NCBI GenBank assembly: GCA_000818945.1
Contig: KN805380.1
Coordinates: forward strand, 451,112 to 515,111
DNA length: 64,000 nucleotides
Direction: 5' to 3'
Source of the DNA: Schizochytrium sp. CCTCC M209059
Lineage: Eukaryota; Sar; Bigyra; Thraustochytrida; Thraustochytriidae
Shown here: positions 32,003 through 42,474 of the stretch, one piece after another
Layout of the letters: every line of letters starts with the position of its first letter
How positions within the stretch are numbered: position 1 is the first letter of the stretch
The notes under the pieces: generated by a model
Seen by the model: only the letters and a program-made list of their open reading frames with translations
Told to the model about the DNA's origin: nothing
Databases searched by the model: none
Translations under genes and position numbers: made by a program

Positions 32003-34003
32003 TTAAGAGGTCTGTGACCGATCGAAAAGCACAACGCGTACCTTGCCGAGTTTGTTGAAGACCAGGTCGCGCAATCGTGGGGCAAGAACCTCCTGCCAGC
32101 TATCATCGACAAAGAGGGCCGTCTGCGCGGAAGTGAGCAGCTTGTCGATCATATCGGCCTTGTCATTTGCGCTCGAAAAATGGCGAAGGCTGTGCACCTG
32201 AACATGAGCTAGCTCACGCTCCGCGAGAAAGGCTTCAATCTGACGCTTGTGCGAGTTTCGAGTGACGATGTGCACCGAGCCTGGGGCCCTCCCATGAGCC
32301 AGACTCGCAAGGTGTGGGTCGAGTGTATGACTCATTCCATTCTTCACAACAAGTGGGTCTGCGCCTGAGCGCGTTGACGCAAAGGTCCGATCAAAGTCAA
32401 ACAAAAGTACATCGGGGTCGGATTCCTCGACGACTGCCGCCACGCCATCGCCGTCAAGCCTCACCGCATTGCAGAGCTCGCACGTCCACCCGTCACACAC
32501 AAAGCACCGATGCGAGTGTGGACACATGGTCGGCATGGGCGCCTTTGTTGCGCCCTTGGGCACGCAACGCAGTTGCAGCGTACAGTCCATGAGCAAGCCG
32601 CTCTGTAGGGCTGTCTCGGAGAGCTGGGCTGCGGCCGCGGCGGCGGTATCGCGTGCTGTTAATTCACAAAAGTAGCAGAGCCCATTGTTGGCCACAAAGG
32701 GTTTGCTGTACTGGGCCCGGCAGCGCTTGCAGGCTTTACGACCCTTAAGGTATGCAGCGTACTCGGGGTTGTCAGGGTCGCGCAGCCGCGCCTCAAGCTG
32801 TGGACGCCAGCGCTGCAAAATCTCCTCGAGGGCATCGTGAATGCTGGCGACGGCCTCAAAGTCTGGCGGGACAAACAGTCCCGCGCTGGCGTCGCGGTCC
32901 GCTGCGCCAAACCAAAGCCGCGTGGGTTCCTCGCGAACGCGCTTGAGCCAGAGATCAAGATCCAAGAGGACCTTGATCATGGCATCAACTTGACAAGTAA
33001 ATCGAACAAGCTTATAATATGCCTGTGGCGAATCCTTGGTCACCTCGAGGAGTCTGTCCTGCAAGCCTCGTAGGCGTTTGATCATCTCACGGACGCTCTC
33101 ATGCAAGCGCTCGGCCTCAACCTCGATACGAAGCGCCTTCGATACGCCGCGCGCGACGCAGGAGCACTTAGTGAAGTGACGTACAGCTTTATTGTCATGA
33201 GCGTCTACCGCGCCAACAATTTCTTCCACGAGCGCATCGAGACGCTCTTTGGCGAGGCGATCGGCGTCGCATTCAGAAGGTCGCGCCATATCGCGTTTCC
33301 CTTGAAAGTACGCCTTGCGGGCCTCGACCAAGTCCTTGTCGGCGATACCAGGCCATTCTCTCTCTAGATCTGAGAATACTTGGGCGCTCCAAAGTGTTGC
33401 GGGTAAGAGCTGGAGCTCAAAACTCGTGGGTTTGTTTGGATGCCTCGGAACGCAGCAGATGTTTTTAATGTATTGGCGCGCGTCAAGAACAGCCATTTGT
33501 GCCCCGATACATTCTTGCAGAGCTCGAGAGACCTGCTGATACAGAGCAGCCCCAGTTTCTTCCTTGGGCTTGCGCCATGAGTCGACTTCCTGCTCAGCAA
33601 TGAGATGTTGATACCAGTCCTTTCCATCTGCGTAAAAGAGGCACGTGTATTGATTGATGCGCTTTTGCAGTTCGCTGCCTGGCATTTGAAGATGGAGGTA
33701 GACCTTTTTAAGGTTAATAAGGTTCTGGCGGAGGCCAAAGACGCTGTCCATGCGTGGTTTGACGGCTTTTTCGATGCGGCAGAGGGCGTCTTCGCCGAGC
33801 GCTGTTTCGATGTCTTGTGCTGTCAGCTCCCATCGTCCAGAATGAAAGGTTTGCAGCGACGGCGTACCGTCAAGTACACCCAGCAAAATCTCGCCTTCGC
33901 GTCCAAGTTTCCCTTGGATTTCAGCCGGCGTCATAGGGAGCGCGAGTTCGCCGGCAGCCACCCTGGTGGCTGCCGAAGGCTCCGCCTCTACAAATGTTGA
34001 CAT
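32003..34003 (-). CDS. Zinc-ribbon and HAD-phosphatase multidomain protein
   Basis: This is a protein of about 666 residues. The open frame extends upstream to 34219, but that part translates a GAGA repeat and spacer, so the ATG at 34003 (protein MSTFVEAEPS) is preferred. The N-terminal 420 residues are helical and charged and of no recognised family. Two cysteine pairs at about 425-446 (CKRC, then CYFC) and another cluster at about 494-511 (CPHSH, CFVC, CELC) look like zinc ribbons. From about 531 a HAD domain shows all four motifs: DFDRT (motif I, DxDxT, near 536), VTRNS (II), a Lys in SANDKAD (III) and FVDDSW (IV). By family knowledge, DxDxT HAD domains are usually phosphatases. Substrate and partners are unknown. 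It lies tandem to the first BCCT gene. Confidence 0.85.
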   Translation of the reverse strand: MSTFVEAEPSAATRVAAGELALPMTPAEIQGKLGREGEILLGVLDGTPSLQTFHSGRWELTAQDIETALGEDALCRIEKAVKPRMDSVFGLRQNLINLKKVYLHLQMPGSELQKRINQYTCLFYADGKDWYQHLIAEQEVDSWRKPKEETGAALYQQVSRALQECIGAQMAVLDARQYIKNICCVPRHPNKPTSFELQLLPATLWSAQVFSDLEREWPGIADKDLVEARKAYFQGKRDMARPSECDADRLAKERLDALVEEIVGAVDAHDNKAVRHFTKCSCVARGVSKALRIEVEAERLHESVREMIKRLRGLQDRLLEVTKDSPQAYYKLVRFTCQVDAMIKVLLDLDLWLKRVREEPTRLWFGAADRDASAGLFVPPDFEAVASIHDALEEILQRWRPQLEARLRDPDNPEYAAYLKGRKACKRCRAQYSKPFVANNGLCYFCELTARDTAAAAAAQLSETALQSGLLMDCTLQLRCVPKGATKAPMPTMCPHSHRCFVCDGWTCELCNAVRLDGDGVAAVVEESDPDVLLFDFDRTFASTRSGADPLVVKNGMSHTLDPHLASLAHGRAPGSVHIVTRNSHKRQIEAFLAERELAHVQVHSLRHFSSANDKADMIDKLLTSAQTALFVDDSWQEVLAPRLRDLVFNKLGKVRVVLFDRSQTS

Positions 34004-34743
34004 CGGTCGACGCTCGCGCTGGGCAACCGGCAAGCCCTGCGATGACCTGATGACTTGGTGAGAGGTCAAAGGCAGATGCGAGATGCCGCACCGAAGTGCT
34101 CCCGTTGCCTGTCGTCTTTCGAGGCAGAAGCGAGCGTACGAGACGATGTGGACTGCAGACTGGTCTTCTCTCTCTCTCTCTCTCTTTCCTGGCTTTCCAG
34201 TCCAGCCGTATACCACCAATACTTTTTAAGCTTGACGCTGGTAGAAGTGCAATTGGAGAAAAGCGTCAAGATGATGGATCTCTCATTCATCGAGCCCATC
34301 ACTTTCTCAAGAGGAGCAAGAAGGCGACCCGCCCAGAACAGTAAAGCGGAAAGGGACGCAAATACACGTTTTGACGTGTGCAACCGATGAGGAAAAGGTG
34401 CACGTACGTCAAAAAGAAAGGCTTCAAATCCGATCAGATGCAACTTCAAAGTCAAGTAGGGCTACTTTCCTCCGGGTCATGCGCGAACTCTGTGCATACT
34501 CGGCCATACTCGGCCATACGCATACCTACCACACAGAAATCAATACGAAGCTGAAGTGAACAGCGAATAGGCCTATACGAAAATAAATTGGGCGGCCAAA
34601 TGAGAGAGCCGGGCCACGAGTAGGGCGAGGGTATGAAATGACGGAATATTTTTATTGGAAAGAAGGGACACTCAACAAAACATAGGGAAAGAACAGCGGA
34701 CGCGTTAAGATCCGGACCTCTCACACACGAGCCAATACGAAGC
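34004..34743. other. Spacer between HAD gene and first BCCT gene
   Basis: This spacer is about 740 bp. It holds a (CT)n tract near 34170-34188, which would lie in the 5' leader of the HAD gene, and a short duplication of CATACTCGGC near 34495-34510. I see no gene. The part next to 34743 is the 3' region of the transporter gene, and no polyadenylation signal could be recognised. Confidence 0.5.
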
Positions 34744-37185
34744 TTAAGTGGACATGTAAGAGCCAACGCTCCGGATGTCCATGTCTTCAGTCTCAATGAC
34801 GCACTGCGCAAGTACCTGGTAGTAAGCAACGATCGAAGCACCAACATCCTCACCAAAGTTGCCCATGATGTTGAACTTGGCGCGAACAGTAGTCCGCAGC
34901 GCGCCGAGGGCAAAACCGTTGCAAAGGAAGCAGAGCCAGCCAAAAGCCTCGATATCAGGGATGGCCACCATGGAGAGAAAAAGCAGGATCCAACCGTAAA
35001 AGAGCAGGCTGACCCCAACAGCGCAGAGCACGTTGATGAACCTGGACCCCGGATTGAGGCGAGACACAACAATAAAGGTGGACCAGCCTGGGACGAGGAA
35101 GGCACGAAGCGTCTCGAGGTGGACGCGTGCGTCGGGAACGGTGATGAAGTCGCGACCAGAGTTCGTGAACATGCCGCCGCAGGAGAGAAGGATGTCAAAG
35201 TAGTTGAAAATGCCGCCACCAAAGTGCAACTGGAACTCGTTGTACGAGTTGTAGAGCTCCGGGTTGTCAAATTGAGCGAGGAAACGGTCAAGGCAAAGCA
35301 TGCAAGTACAGAGGAGCACGGAGAAGGGAAGACCAGCGACAATCATGACAGATTGAAGTGCATTGAGAGCATTGGACTGGCCGGCAATGAGCAGGGCCGT
35401 GGCGACGGCACCCTCGGTACAAGCCCAGAAGACGCGCTGGATCCAAAAGCCGGGTTCGTCGTGTCCATTGCTGGCAAGGTGATCCACCACGAGAGATCCC
35501 GAGTCAGCAGAGGTGACAAAGTAGATGGCAATGGCAAAGTCGGCAACCCATCCGAGAAAGTGGCCAAAGACGCCGTACTGAAGGAGGACATTCCACCAGG
35601 AGGCGTTGCCGATGGTGGTGCACACGGGAGCAATCGTCGGGAAGTCATTCACATATTCCCACGTTGCGTTAGCCCCATTCTTGTCGAGAAAGGTAATCGT
35701 GATCGGCTCAGTGGGCGGATTGTAGCACACGGAGCTGTTCTCGGCAAGGTACATGTTCTCATCACCCTGAAAGGTACCGAGCTGAATGACCTCGAGAGCA
35801 CGGCGATAGGCGCGAATACCGGCACCACCAAAGACCGAGAACCAGAGAAAGGCGTAGACGAGCGGGCCAGCAAGCGTGAAGTGAATGACATCACGAATCG
35901 TGCGGCCCTTGGAGATGCGAGCAATGAAGAGACCGACAAAGCTTGCCCATGCGGTCCACCAGGCCCAGTAAAAGATGGTCCAGGAGTTCATCCAAGTAGC
36001 AGAAGCACCGAGACCCTGGTACTGGTCACCGTCAATGCCGCGACCGTTACCACGGGTGAGCTGAGCAAAGGCATCAGTTGCAAAAGCGACCTGGATCAGG
36101 TTGTTCTGAAAGTACCATCCAACAGACTCTACGGCAATGTTGAGAAGGTACTTGGTGTCGTCGAGGAAGAGGACGAGAAACCAGAGGATAAAACCGAGCA
36201 TGATAGCGATGTTGGAGAGGATCTGGATACCAACATTGAGGCCGGAGACGACAGAAGCGGTAGCCATAGCCGTGACAATCCAAATGCAAATGATGCGACC
36301 GTCGGATTGGGCAGTGCTGCCTTCTTCAAAATCTATGTCCGTGAGGCGACCAATGCCGTCGATCAGCTGAATGGCACCAAGACCAAGACTTGTGCAAACA
36401 CCGGAGACGACCACGACAATGCTAAAGGCATCAAGCACATCACCCCAGAAGCCCCAGGTGTAGCGGCCAAGGACCGGGTAGAAGCAAGAGCGCATGGTGA
36501 GCGGGAGCTTCTCGCGGAAGGCGGCAATGCCTGCCGTGACACCGATGAGGACGTAGCCGGTCCACGCGCCAAAACCCCAATGGTAAAGGGTGATGTTAAT
36601 GGCGTTAATGTCATACTCGGCAACAGAGTGAAAGCCGGTGTCGAAGCGGTTACCAGAGAGATGGTAAAGGGGCTCACTCACGCCGTAAAAGAAGAGACCG
36701 ATTGCGACACCAGCGGAAAAGATCATGGCGAAGTAAGAGGCAGCGTTAAAGTCGGGCTTGTCGTCGGGCCTGCCCAGCTTCTGGTTACCATAGATGACAT
36801 AGACGTAGACCATGAAGAAGAACATAATCGGGGTCGTGACAATATAGAACCAGGTAAAGTACACGGTTGTGCCAGCCTGGGCTTGGGTAAGGTACTTGTA
36901 GGACGATTCCGGGTCGACCATGCACCAGATGGAAAGGCCCCAGAGCACAACGATACCGAGAATGCTGGTCACCGGGTTGCAGTAGATACCCTTGGTGAAA
37001 GGGACAGGCAAGTGGATGGCGCGCATAGGGTAGACGACCTTGCCGTCATCGTCCTCCATGGCAATCTGGGCATCCTTGCCGTTCTCGCGCATACCGCGAC
37101 CCGGGGTCGAAGAAATCGGCGAGTCCTCGGGTGGTCTCCCTACCCCATACGGGGATCCCGCTACTTGTTCGTCTTCAGAAAACAT
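34744..37185 (-). CDS. BCCT-family osmolyte transporter 1 (full length)
   Basis: This is an 813-residue membrane protein with about 12 helices in the core. The BCCT signature N-W-T-I-F-Y-W-A-W-W lies at about 400-410. The unwound TM3 glycine motif reads AGVAIG at 158-163, followed by GVSEP. TM8 aromatic-box tryptophans are present. By family knowledge it imports quaternary-ammonium or sulfonium osmolytes (betaine, choline, DMSP), but the exact substrate cannot be read here. An outward loop (460-530) has three N-glycosylation sequons (N483, N506, N527). The C-terminal 170 residues exceed the bacterial length, and 756-798 resembles a cysteine-less PLAC8 motif. The N-terminal tail (SPISSTPGRG) is Ser/Thr-rich. 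The 5' half and 2.1 kb upstream are duplicated next door. TTACGTCA, a CRE-like site, ends a few bases upstream of the ATG. Confidence 0.95.
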   Translation of the reverse strand: MFSEDEQVAGSPYGVGRPPEDSPISSTPGRGMRENGKDAQIAMEDDDGKVVYPMRAIHLPVPFTKGIYCNPVTSILGIVVLWGLSIWCMVDPESSYKYLTQAQAGTTVYFTWFYIVTTPIMFFFMVYVYVIYGNQKLGRPDDKPDFNAASYFAMIFSAGVAIGLFFYGVSEPLYHLSGNRFDTGFHSVAEYDINAINITLYHWGFGAWTGYVLIGVTAGIAAFREKLPLTMRSCFYPVLGRYTWGFWGDVLDAFSIVVVVSGVCTSLGLGAIQLIDGIGRLTDIDFEEGSTAQSDGRIICIWIVTAMATASVVSGLNVGIQILSNIAIMLGFILWFLVLFLDDTKYLLNIAVESVGWYFQNNLIQVAFATDAFAQLTRGNGRGIDGDQYQGLGASATWMNSWTIFYWAWWTAWASFVGLFIARISKGRTIRDVIHFTLAGPLVYAFLWFSVFGGAGIRAYRRALEVIQLGTFQGDENMYLAENSSVCYNPPTEPITITFLDKNGANATWEYVNDFPTIAPVCTTIGNASWWNVLLQYGVFGHFLGWVADFAIAIYFVTSADSGSLVVDHLASNGHDEPGFWIQRVFWACTEGAVATALLIAGQSNALNALQSVMIVAGLPFSVLLCTCMLCLDRFLAQFDNPELYNSYNEFQLHFGGGIFNYFDILLSCGGMFTNSGRDFITVPDARVHLETLRAFLVPGWSTFIVVSRLNPGSRFINVLCAVGVSLLFYGWILLFLSMVAIPDIEAFGWLCFLCNGFALGALRTTVRAKFNIMGNFGEDVGASIVAYYQVLAQCVIETEDMDIRSVGSYMST

Positions 37186-38301
37186 CCTTGACGTAAAAGT
37201 CTTGTTGCGGATTGGATCCTACCTACTGTTCAAACGTGCGTGTCTCGTCTCGCGATGATCACCGCCTCACGGTGATCGATCAAAGGACGCACGCGCGCGC
37301 CTTTCGTCCTTTTCGAGGCGGCTTCTGTTTGGGATTTGCGTTTTGGGATTTGCTTTCTGCTGCCGCGAGCGAGCGAGCGAGCGAGCGAGCAGATCAGAAG
37401 CCCCCAATAAAGGTCTTGCATTGTAGCAATCCAATCCAGGCAGGCACCTTAGGAAGCACGCAAGAAACCATGTGAGGAAGCACGCAAGAAAGCGAGCGAG
37501 CAGTTCCGCAGTGGGACCGAGAGAGAGGTTGTCCGCACCTCCTGGGCTTCTTCTTGCTTGCCTTTCTTGGGGTGGAGACTGGATGCCTTCCAAAATGTCT
37601 GTCTTCCTCCTCTCCCTCTCGCATCCCTTCCTCTCTCCCGCTGTGATACCGTCGCTCGTCTCGGGTCGGCGCCGGCAGAGGCTGAGAAGGCGACTGGAAT
37701 GGAAGCTACAGCACGCAGGGCCAGGAAGGCAGACTCACTATCAATTCGGCGCTCGCTTCCCGTTCCGTGTCCTCTACCGCCGAAGCGGAGCAGGCGGAAC
37801 GCGAGCGTCTCCGCTCGGCTCGGCTCGGCTCGGCTGGGCTGGGCTGGGCTCGGCTCGGCTCGGCGCTCGGCTCGGCTCGACACGTCTCGAGGTGGCTCAA
37901 GGAGGCGGCGGCTCGGGGAGGTGGCTCGAGCCGCTCGGACTCTCTGGTCCGAGGTACAGGTAAGAATGGTGGACACACGCTCGCCGTCCCCTTCCTTCCA
38001 TCATCATCGTCGATCGCGATGGCTCGCCGCTTTTCTTGGCCTGCACCACATCACTCTCATCATCTTCGTCACCATCGTCGACAAATGGCCGTCGTCATCG
38101 CCGAGCAACATTCATGCACGCACGCATGCTTGCATACATACTGTCGCCTCGGCGTTCTTCGCGCCCGCGCTGCTGTCGTTCTTCCTCCGCAACCGCGCGA
38201 TCACGGCCGTCACTCACCCTGCGCGGCCCCGTCCCCTCTGCGAAGCGAAACGAGACTCTCGTCGGCGACAGCCGGCCTGGCAGCCTCCCTTCCTTCCCTT
38301 C

Positions 38302-38336
<35 letters not shown>

Positions 38337-39325
38337 GCTTACCTCCTTTCGCCGACACAGCAGCGTCATCGCGGCTCCCGCGTCGGGGCGGAGCGAGAGA
38401 CACAAGATGATGCAAGCGAGGCTTCATTATCCATGCATTCATTCATTCAAGCATTCATTCACTCATTTGTCCAGCGACTGTGTTTCTTGGAGAAAACATG
38501 AGTGGAAAGGACACGGAAGCAAAGAGGGAAAAAAAGTCTCGTACATCTGCGCTGGTGGCTGGCTTTGGCAAGTCCTGGGCGGCCCGGCGGCGGTAGAAAG
38601 GCATGCAAACGCTCGCTCGCGCTGGCCGCTGGTTCTTTCCTCCGCACGGTAGCGGCGCCAGGCCGCACCCAGCCGACGAGCTTCCCTCAAGAAGCGCCGG
38701 AGAAGCGCGTCGCCGCCGACGCGCCCCGAACCAGTCTTCCAGGCCGCAGCCGCCTATTGTCGTTCAGCTCACTTCACTTCGTTCGGCTCGCCAGTTAATT
38801 GGCCGCGGTAGAGCGCTTTGACAGCCAGGGTGCCTGCTGCGGCTGCGGCTGCAGCAACTTATGGCAAGACATTTATTCAAGCCTGGTCAAAGCCGCGAGA
38901 GTTGCAGCTGTAGCAACGTAAAAAGCAGCAGTGGCAGCAGACCATGGCTGCGACATGGCCGCCACGCCTCGGCCCGAGTTCTTTTCTCGCAGTATCGTCG
39001 CGAGATCGTTTCATAAAAAAAGATTTCTTACTCAATTTGGTCCGTGTCCACAACAAGCAAGAACTTGACATGAAAATTGCGCCCAACCCAGCAAAGTCCG
39101 GCGGCCCTCGAACGCTGGGTCGGCCGTCTCGCAAGCTTCAGCGGCTCGAATTGCCAGCTAGCGAGCTGCAGCTAGCCAAGGAACGCCCAGGCTTACTTTC
39201 TGCCAGCAAGCAAGCAAGCAAGCAAGATTTTTGCTGCGTCGAATTCTCCAGCCCAAAGCACATTCGGCTGACATAACACGCTGAGGCTGCCGCTGCCCAC
39301 TCGAGTCAGTCTTTCATTTTAACCC
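36177..39325. repeat. Tandem duplication, copy 1 (3149 bp)
   Basis: This is the left copy of a direct tandem duplication whose second copy begins at the very next base (39326). It contains the first 336 codons of BCCT transporter 1 and 2.1 kb of its upstream region. Every stretch I compared is identical at an offset of exactly 3149 bases. The left boundary lies inside the coding sequence, just before GAAACCAGAGG. The right boundary follows TTTCATTTTAACCC. Confidence 0.95.
37186..39325. other. Upstream region of BCCT 1 within copy 1
   Basis: This is a gene-free 2.1 kb. It contains GCGA units at 37370-37390, a CGGCT/GGGCT five-base repeat at 37826-37880, GCTT units at 38305-38335, CATT units near 38435-38465 and short CAAG units near 39210. 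The open frames over it are repeat-driven. It should hold the promoter of the intact transporter gene. Confidence 0.6.
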
Positions 39326-40334
39326 GAAACCAGAGGATAAAACCGAGCATGATAGCGATGTTGGAGAGGATCTGGATACCAACATTGAGGCCGGAGACGA
39401 CAGAAGCGGTAGCCATAGCCGTGACAATCCAAATGCAAATGATGCGACCGTCGGATTGGGCAGTGCTGCCTTCTTCAAAATCTATGTCCGTGAGGCGACC
39501 AATGCCGTCGATCAGCTGAATGGCACCAAGACCAAGACTTGTGCAAACACCGGAGACGACCACGACAATGCTAAAGGCATCAAGCACATCACCCCAGAAG
39601 CCCCAGGTGTAGCGGCCAAGGACCGGGTAGAAGCAAGAGCGCATGGTGAGCGGGAGCTTCTCGCGGAAGGCGGCAATGCCTGCCGTGACACCGATGAGGA
39701 CGTAGCCGGTCCACGCGCCAAAACCCCAATGGTAAAGGGTGATGTTAATGGCGTTAATGTCATACTCGGCAACAGAGTGAAAGCCGGTGTCGAAGCGGTT
39801 ACCAGAGAGATGGTAAAGGGGCTCACTCACGCCGTAAAAGAAGAGACCGATTGCGACACCAGCGGAAAAGATCATGGCGAAGTAAGAGGCAGCGTTAAAG
39901 TCGGGCTTGTCGTCGGGCCTGCCCAGCTTCTGGTTACCATAGATGACATAGACGTAGACCATGAAGAAGAACATAATCGGGGTCGTGACAATATAGAACC
40001 AGGTAAAGTACACGGTTGTGCCAGCCTGGGCTTGGGTAAGGTACTTGTAGGACGATTCCGGGTCGACCATGCACCAGATGGAAAGGCCCCAGAGCACAAC
40101 GATACCGAGAATGCTGGTCACCGGGTTGCAGTAGATACCCTTGGTGAAAGGGACAGGCAAGTGGATGGCGCGCATAGGGTAGACGACCTTGCCGTCATCG
40201 TCCTCCATGGCAATCTGGGCATCCTTGCCGTTCTCGCGCATACCGCGACCCGGGGTCGAAGAAATCGGCGAGTCCTCGGGTGGTCTCCCTACCCCATACG
40301 GGGATCCCGCTACTTGTTCGTCTTCAGAAAACAT
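39306..40334 (-). pseudogene. Truncated BCCT transporter copy (5' fragment)
   Basis: The first 336 residues are identical to BCCT transporter 1. At the duplication junction the frame runs into copied upstream DNA, adds six residues (RVKMKD) and stops. The fragment keeps about TM1 to TM6 and half of TM7. It lacks the BCCT signature, the second inverted repeat of the LeuT-like fold and the C-terminal extension, so it cannot form a normal transporter. It keeps a full copy of the upstream region and so may still be transcribed. An assembly duplication is an alternative explanation. Confidence 0.9.
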
Positions 40335-41450
40335 CCTTGACGTAAAAGTCTTGTTGCGGATTGGATCCTACCTACTGTTCAAACGTGCGTGTCTCGTCTC
40401 GCGATGATCACCGCCTCACGGTGATCGATCAAAGGACGCACGCGCGCGCCTTTCGTCCTTTTCGAGGCGGCTTCTGTTTGGGATTTGCGTTTTGGGATTT
40501 GCTTTCTGCTGCCGCGAGCGAGCGAGCGAGCGAGCGAGCAGATCAGAAGCCCCCAATAAAGGTCTTGCATTGTAGCAATCCAATCCAGGCAGGCACCTTA
40601 GGAAGCACGCAAGAAACCATGTGAGGAAGCACGCAAGAAAGCGAGCGAGCAGTTCCGCAGTGGGACCGAGAGAGAGGTTGTCCGCACCTCCTGGGCTTCT
40701 TCTTGCTTGCCTTTCTTGGGGTGGAGACTGGATGCCTTCCAAAATGTCTGTCTTCCTCCTCTCCCTCTCGCATCCCTTCCTCTCTCCCGCTGTGATACCG
40801 TCGCTCGTCTCGGGTCGGCGCCGGCAGAGGCTGAGAAGGCGACTGGAATGGAAGCTACAGCACGCAGGGCCAGGAAGGCAGACTCACTATCAATTCGGCG
40901 CTCGCTTCCCGTTCCGTGTCCTCTACCGCCGAAGCGGAGCAGGCGGAACGCGAGCGTCTCCGCTCGGCTCGGCTCGGCTCGGCTGGGCTGGGCTGGGCTC
41001 GGCTCGGCTCGGCGCTCGGCTCGGCTCGACACGTCTCGAGGTGGCTCAAGGAGGCGGCGGCTCGGGGAGGTGGCTCGAGCCGCTCGGACTCTCTGGTCCG
41101 AGGTACAGGTAAGAATGGTGGACACACGCTCGCCGTCCCCTTCCTTCCATCATCATCGTCGATCGCGATGGCTCGCCGCTTTTCTTGGCCTGCACCACAT
41201 CACTCTCATCATCTTCGTCACCATCGTCGACAAATGGCCGTCGTCATCGCCGAGCAACATTCATGCACGCACGCATGCTTGCATACATACTGTCGCCTCG
41301 GCGTTCTTCGCGCCCGCGCTGCTGTCGTTCTTCCTCCGCAACCGCGCGATCACGGCCGTCACTCACCCTGCGCGGCCCCGTCCCCTCTGCGAAGCGAAAC
41401 GAGACTCTCGTCGGCGACAGCCGGCCTGGCAGCCTCCCTTCCTTCCCTTC

Positions 41451-41485
<35 letters not shown>

Positions 41486-42474
41486 GCTTACCTCCTTTCG
41501 CCGACACAGCAGCGTCATCGCGGCTCCCGCGTCGGGGCGGAGCGAGAGACACAAGATGATGCAAGCGAGGCTTCATTATCCATGCATTCATTCATTCAAG
41601 CATTCATTCACTCATTTGTCCAGCGACTGTGTTTCTTGGAGAAAACATGAGTGGAAAGGACACGGAAGCAAAGAGGGAAAAAAAGTCTCGTACATCTGCG
41701 CTGGTGGCTGGCTTTGGCAAGTCCTGGGCGGCCCGGCGGCGGTAGAAAGGCATGCAAACGCTCGCTCGCGCTGGCCGCTGGTTCTTTCCTCCGCACGGTA
41801 GCGGCGCCAGGCCGCACCCAGCCGACGAGCTTCCCTCAAGAAGCGCCGGAGAAGCGCGTCGCCGCCGACGCGCCCCGAACCAGTCTTCCAGGCCGCAGCC
41901 GCCTATTGTCGTTCAGCTCACTTCACTTCGTTCGGCTCGCCAGTTAATTGGCCGCGGTAGAGCGCTTTGACAGCCAGGGTGCCTGCTGCGGCTGCGGCTG
42001 CAGCAACTTATGGCAAGACATTTATTCAAGCCTGGTCAAAGCCGCGAGAGTTGCAGCTGTAGCAACGTAAAAAGCAGCAGTGGCAGCAGACCATGGCTGC
42101 GACATGGCCGCCACGCCTCGGCCCGAGTTCTTTTCTCGCAGTATCGTCGCGAGATCGTTTCATAAAAAAAGATTTCTTACTCAATTTGGTCCGTGTCCAC
42201 AACAAGCAAGAACTTGACATGAAAATTGCGCCCAACCCAGCAAAGTCCGGCGGCCCTCGAACGCTGGGTCGGCCGTCTCGCAAGCTTCAGCGGCTCGAAT
42301 TGCCAGCTAGCGAGCTGCAGCTAGCCAAGGAACGCCCAGGCTTACTTTCTGCCAGCAAGCAAGCAAGCAAGCAAGATTTTTGCTGCGTCGAATTCTCCAG
42401 CCCAAAGCACATTCGGCTGACATAACACGCTGAGGCTGCCGCTGCCCACTCGAGTCAGTCTTTCATTTTAACCC
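39326..42474. repeat. Tandem duplication, copy 2 (3149 bp)
   Basis: This is the right copy of the direct tandem duplication, abutting copy 1 without any spacer. It holds the truncated transporter fragment (39326-40334) and the copied upstream region (40335-42474). The base before each unit differs (A at 36176, C at 39325) and the bases after each unit differ (GAAACC against CTTGTG), so the breakpoints are exact and show no appreciable microhomology. Confidence 0.95.
40335..42474. other. Duplicated upstream region in copy 2
   Basis: This has the same content as 37186-39325: GCGA, CGGCT, GCTT and CATT repeats, and no gene. In copy 2 it lies upstream of the truncated fragment and connects to the unique sequence that starts at 42475, which was presumably the original distal promoter region. 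Confidence 0.6.

Noticed and set aside
34004..34219. 72-codon N-terminal extension of the HAD protein
   Set aside because: It begins by translating a GAGA repeat and carries no conserved feature; the ATG at 34003 gives a cleaner start.
35119..37191. 690-codon plus-strand open frame opposite BCCT 1
   Set aside because: It is exactly in codon register with the real gene and arises because that gene lacks TTA, CTA and TCA codons. Its translation is a polar composition without any domain.
36177..42474. Interpretation of the duplication as a transposon insertion
   Set aside because: There are no terminal inverted repeats, target-site duplications or transposase or reverse-transcriptase frames. 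The copies abut directly, which fits tandem duplication or an assembly error.
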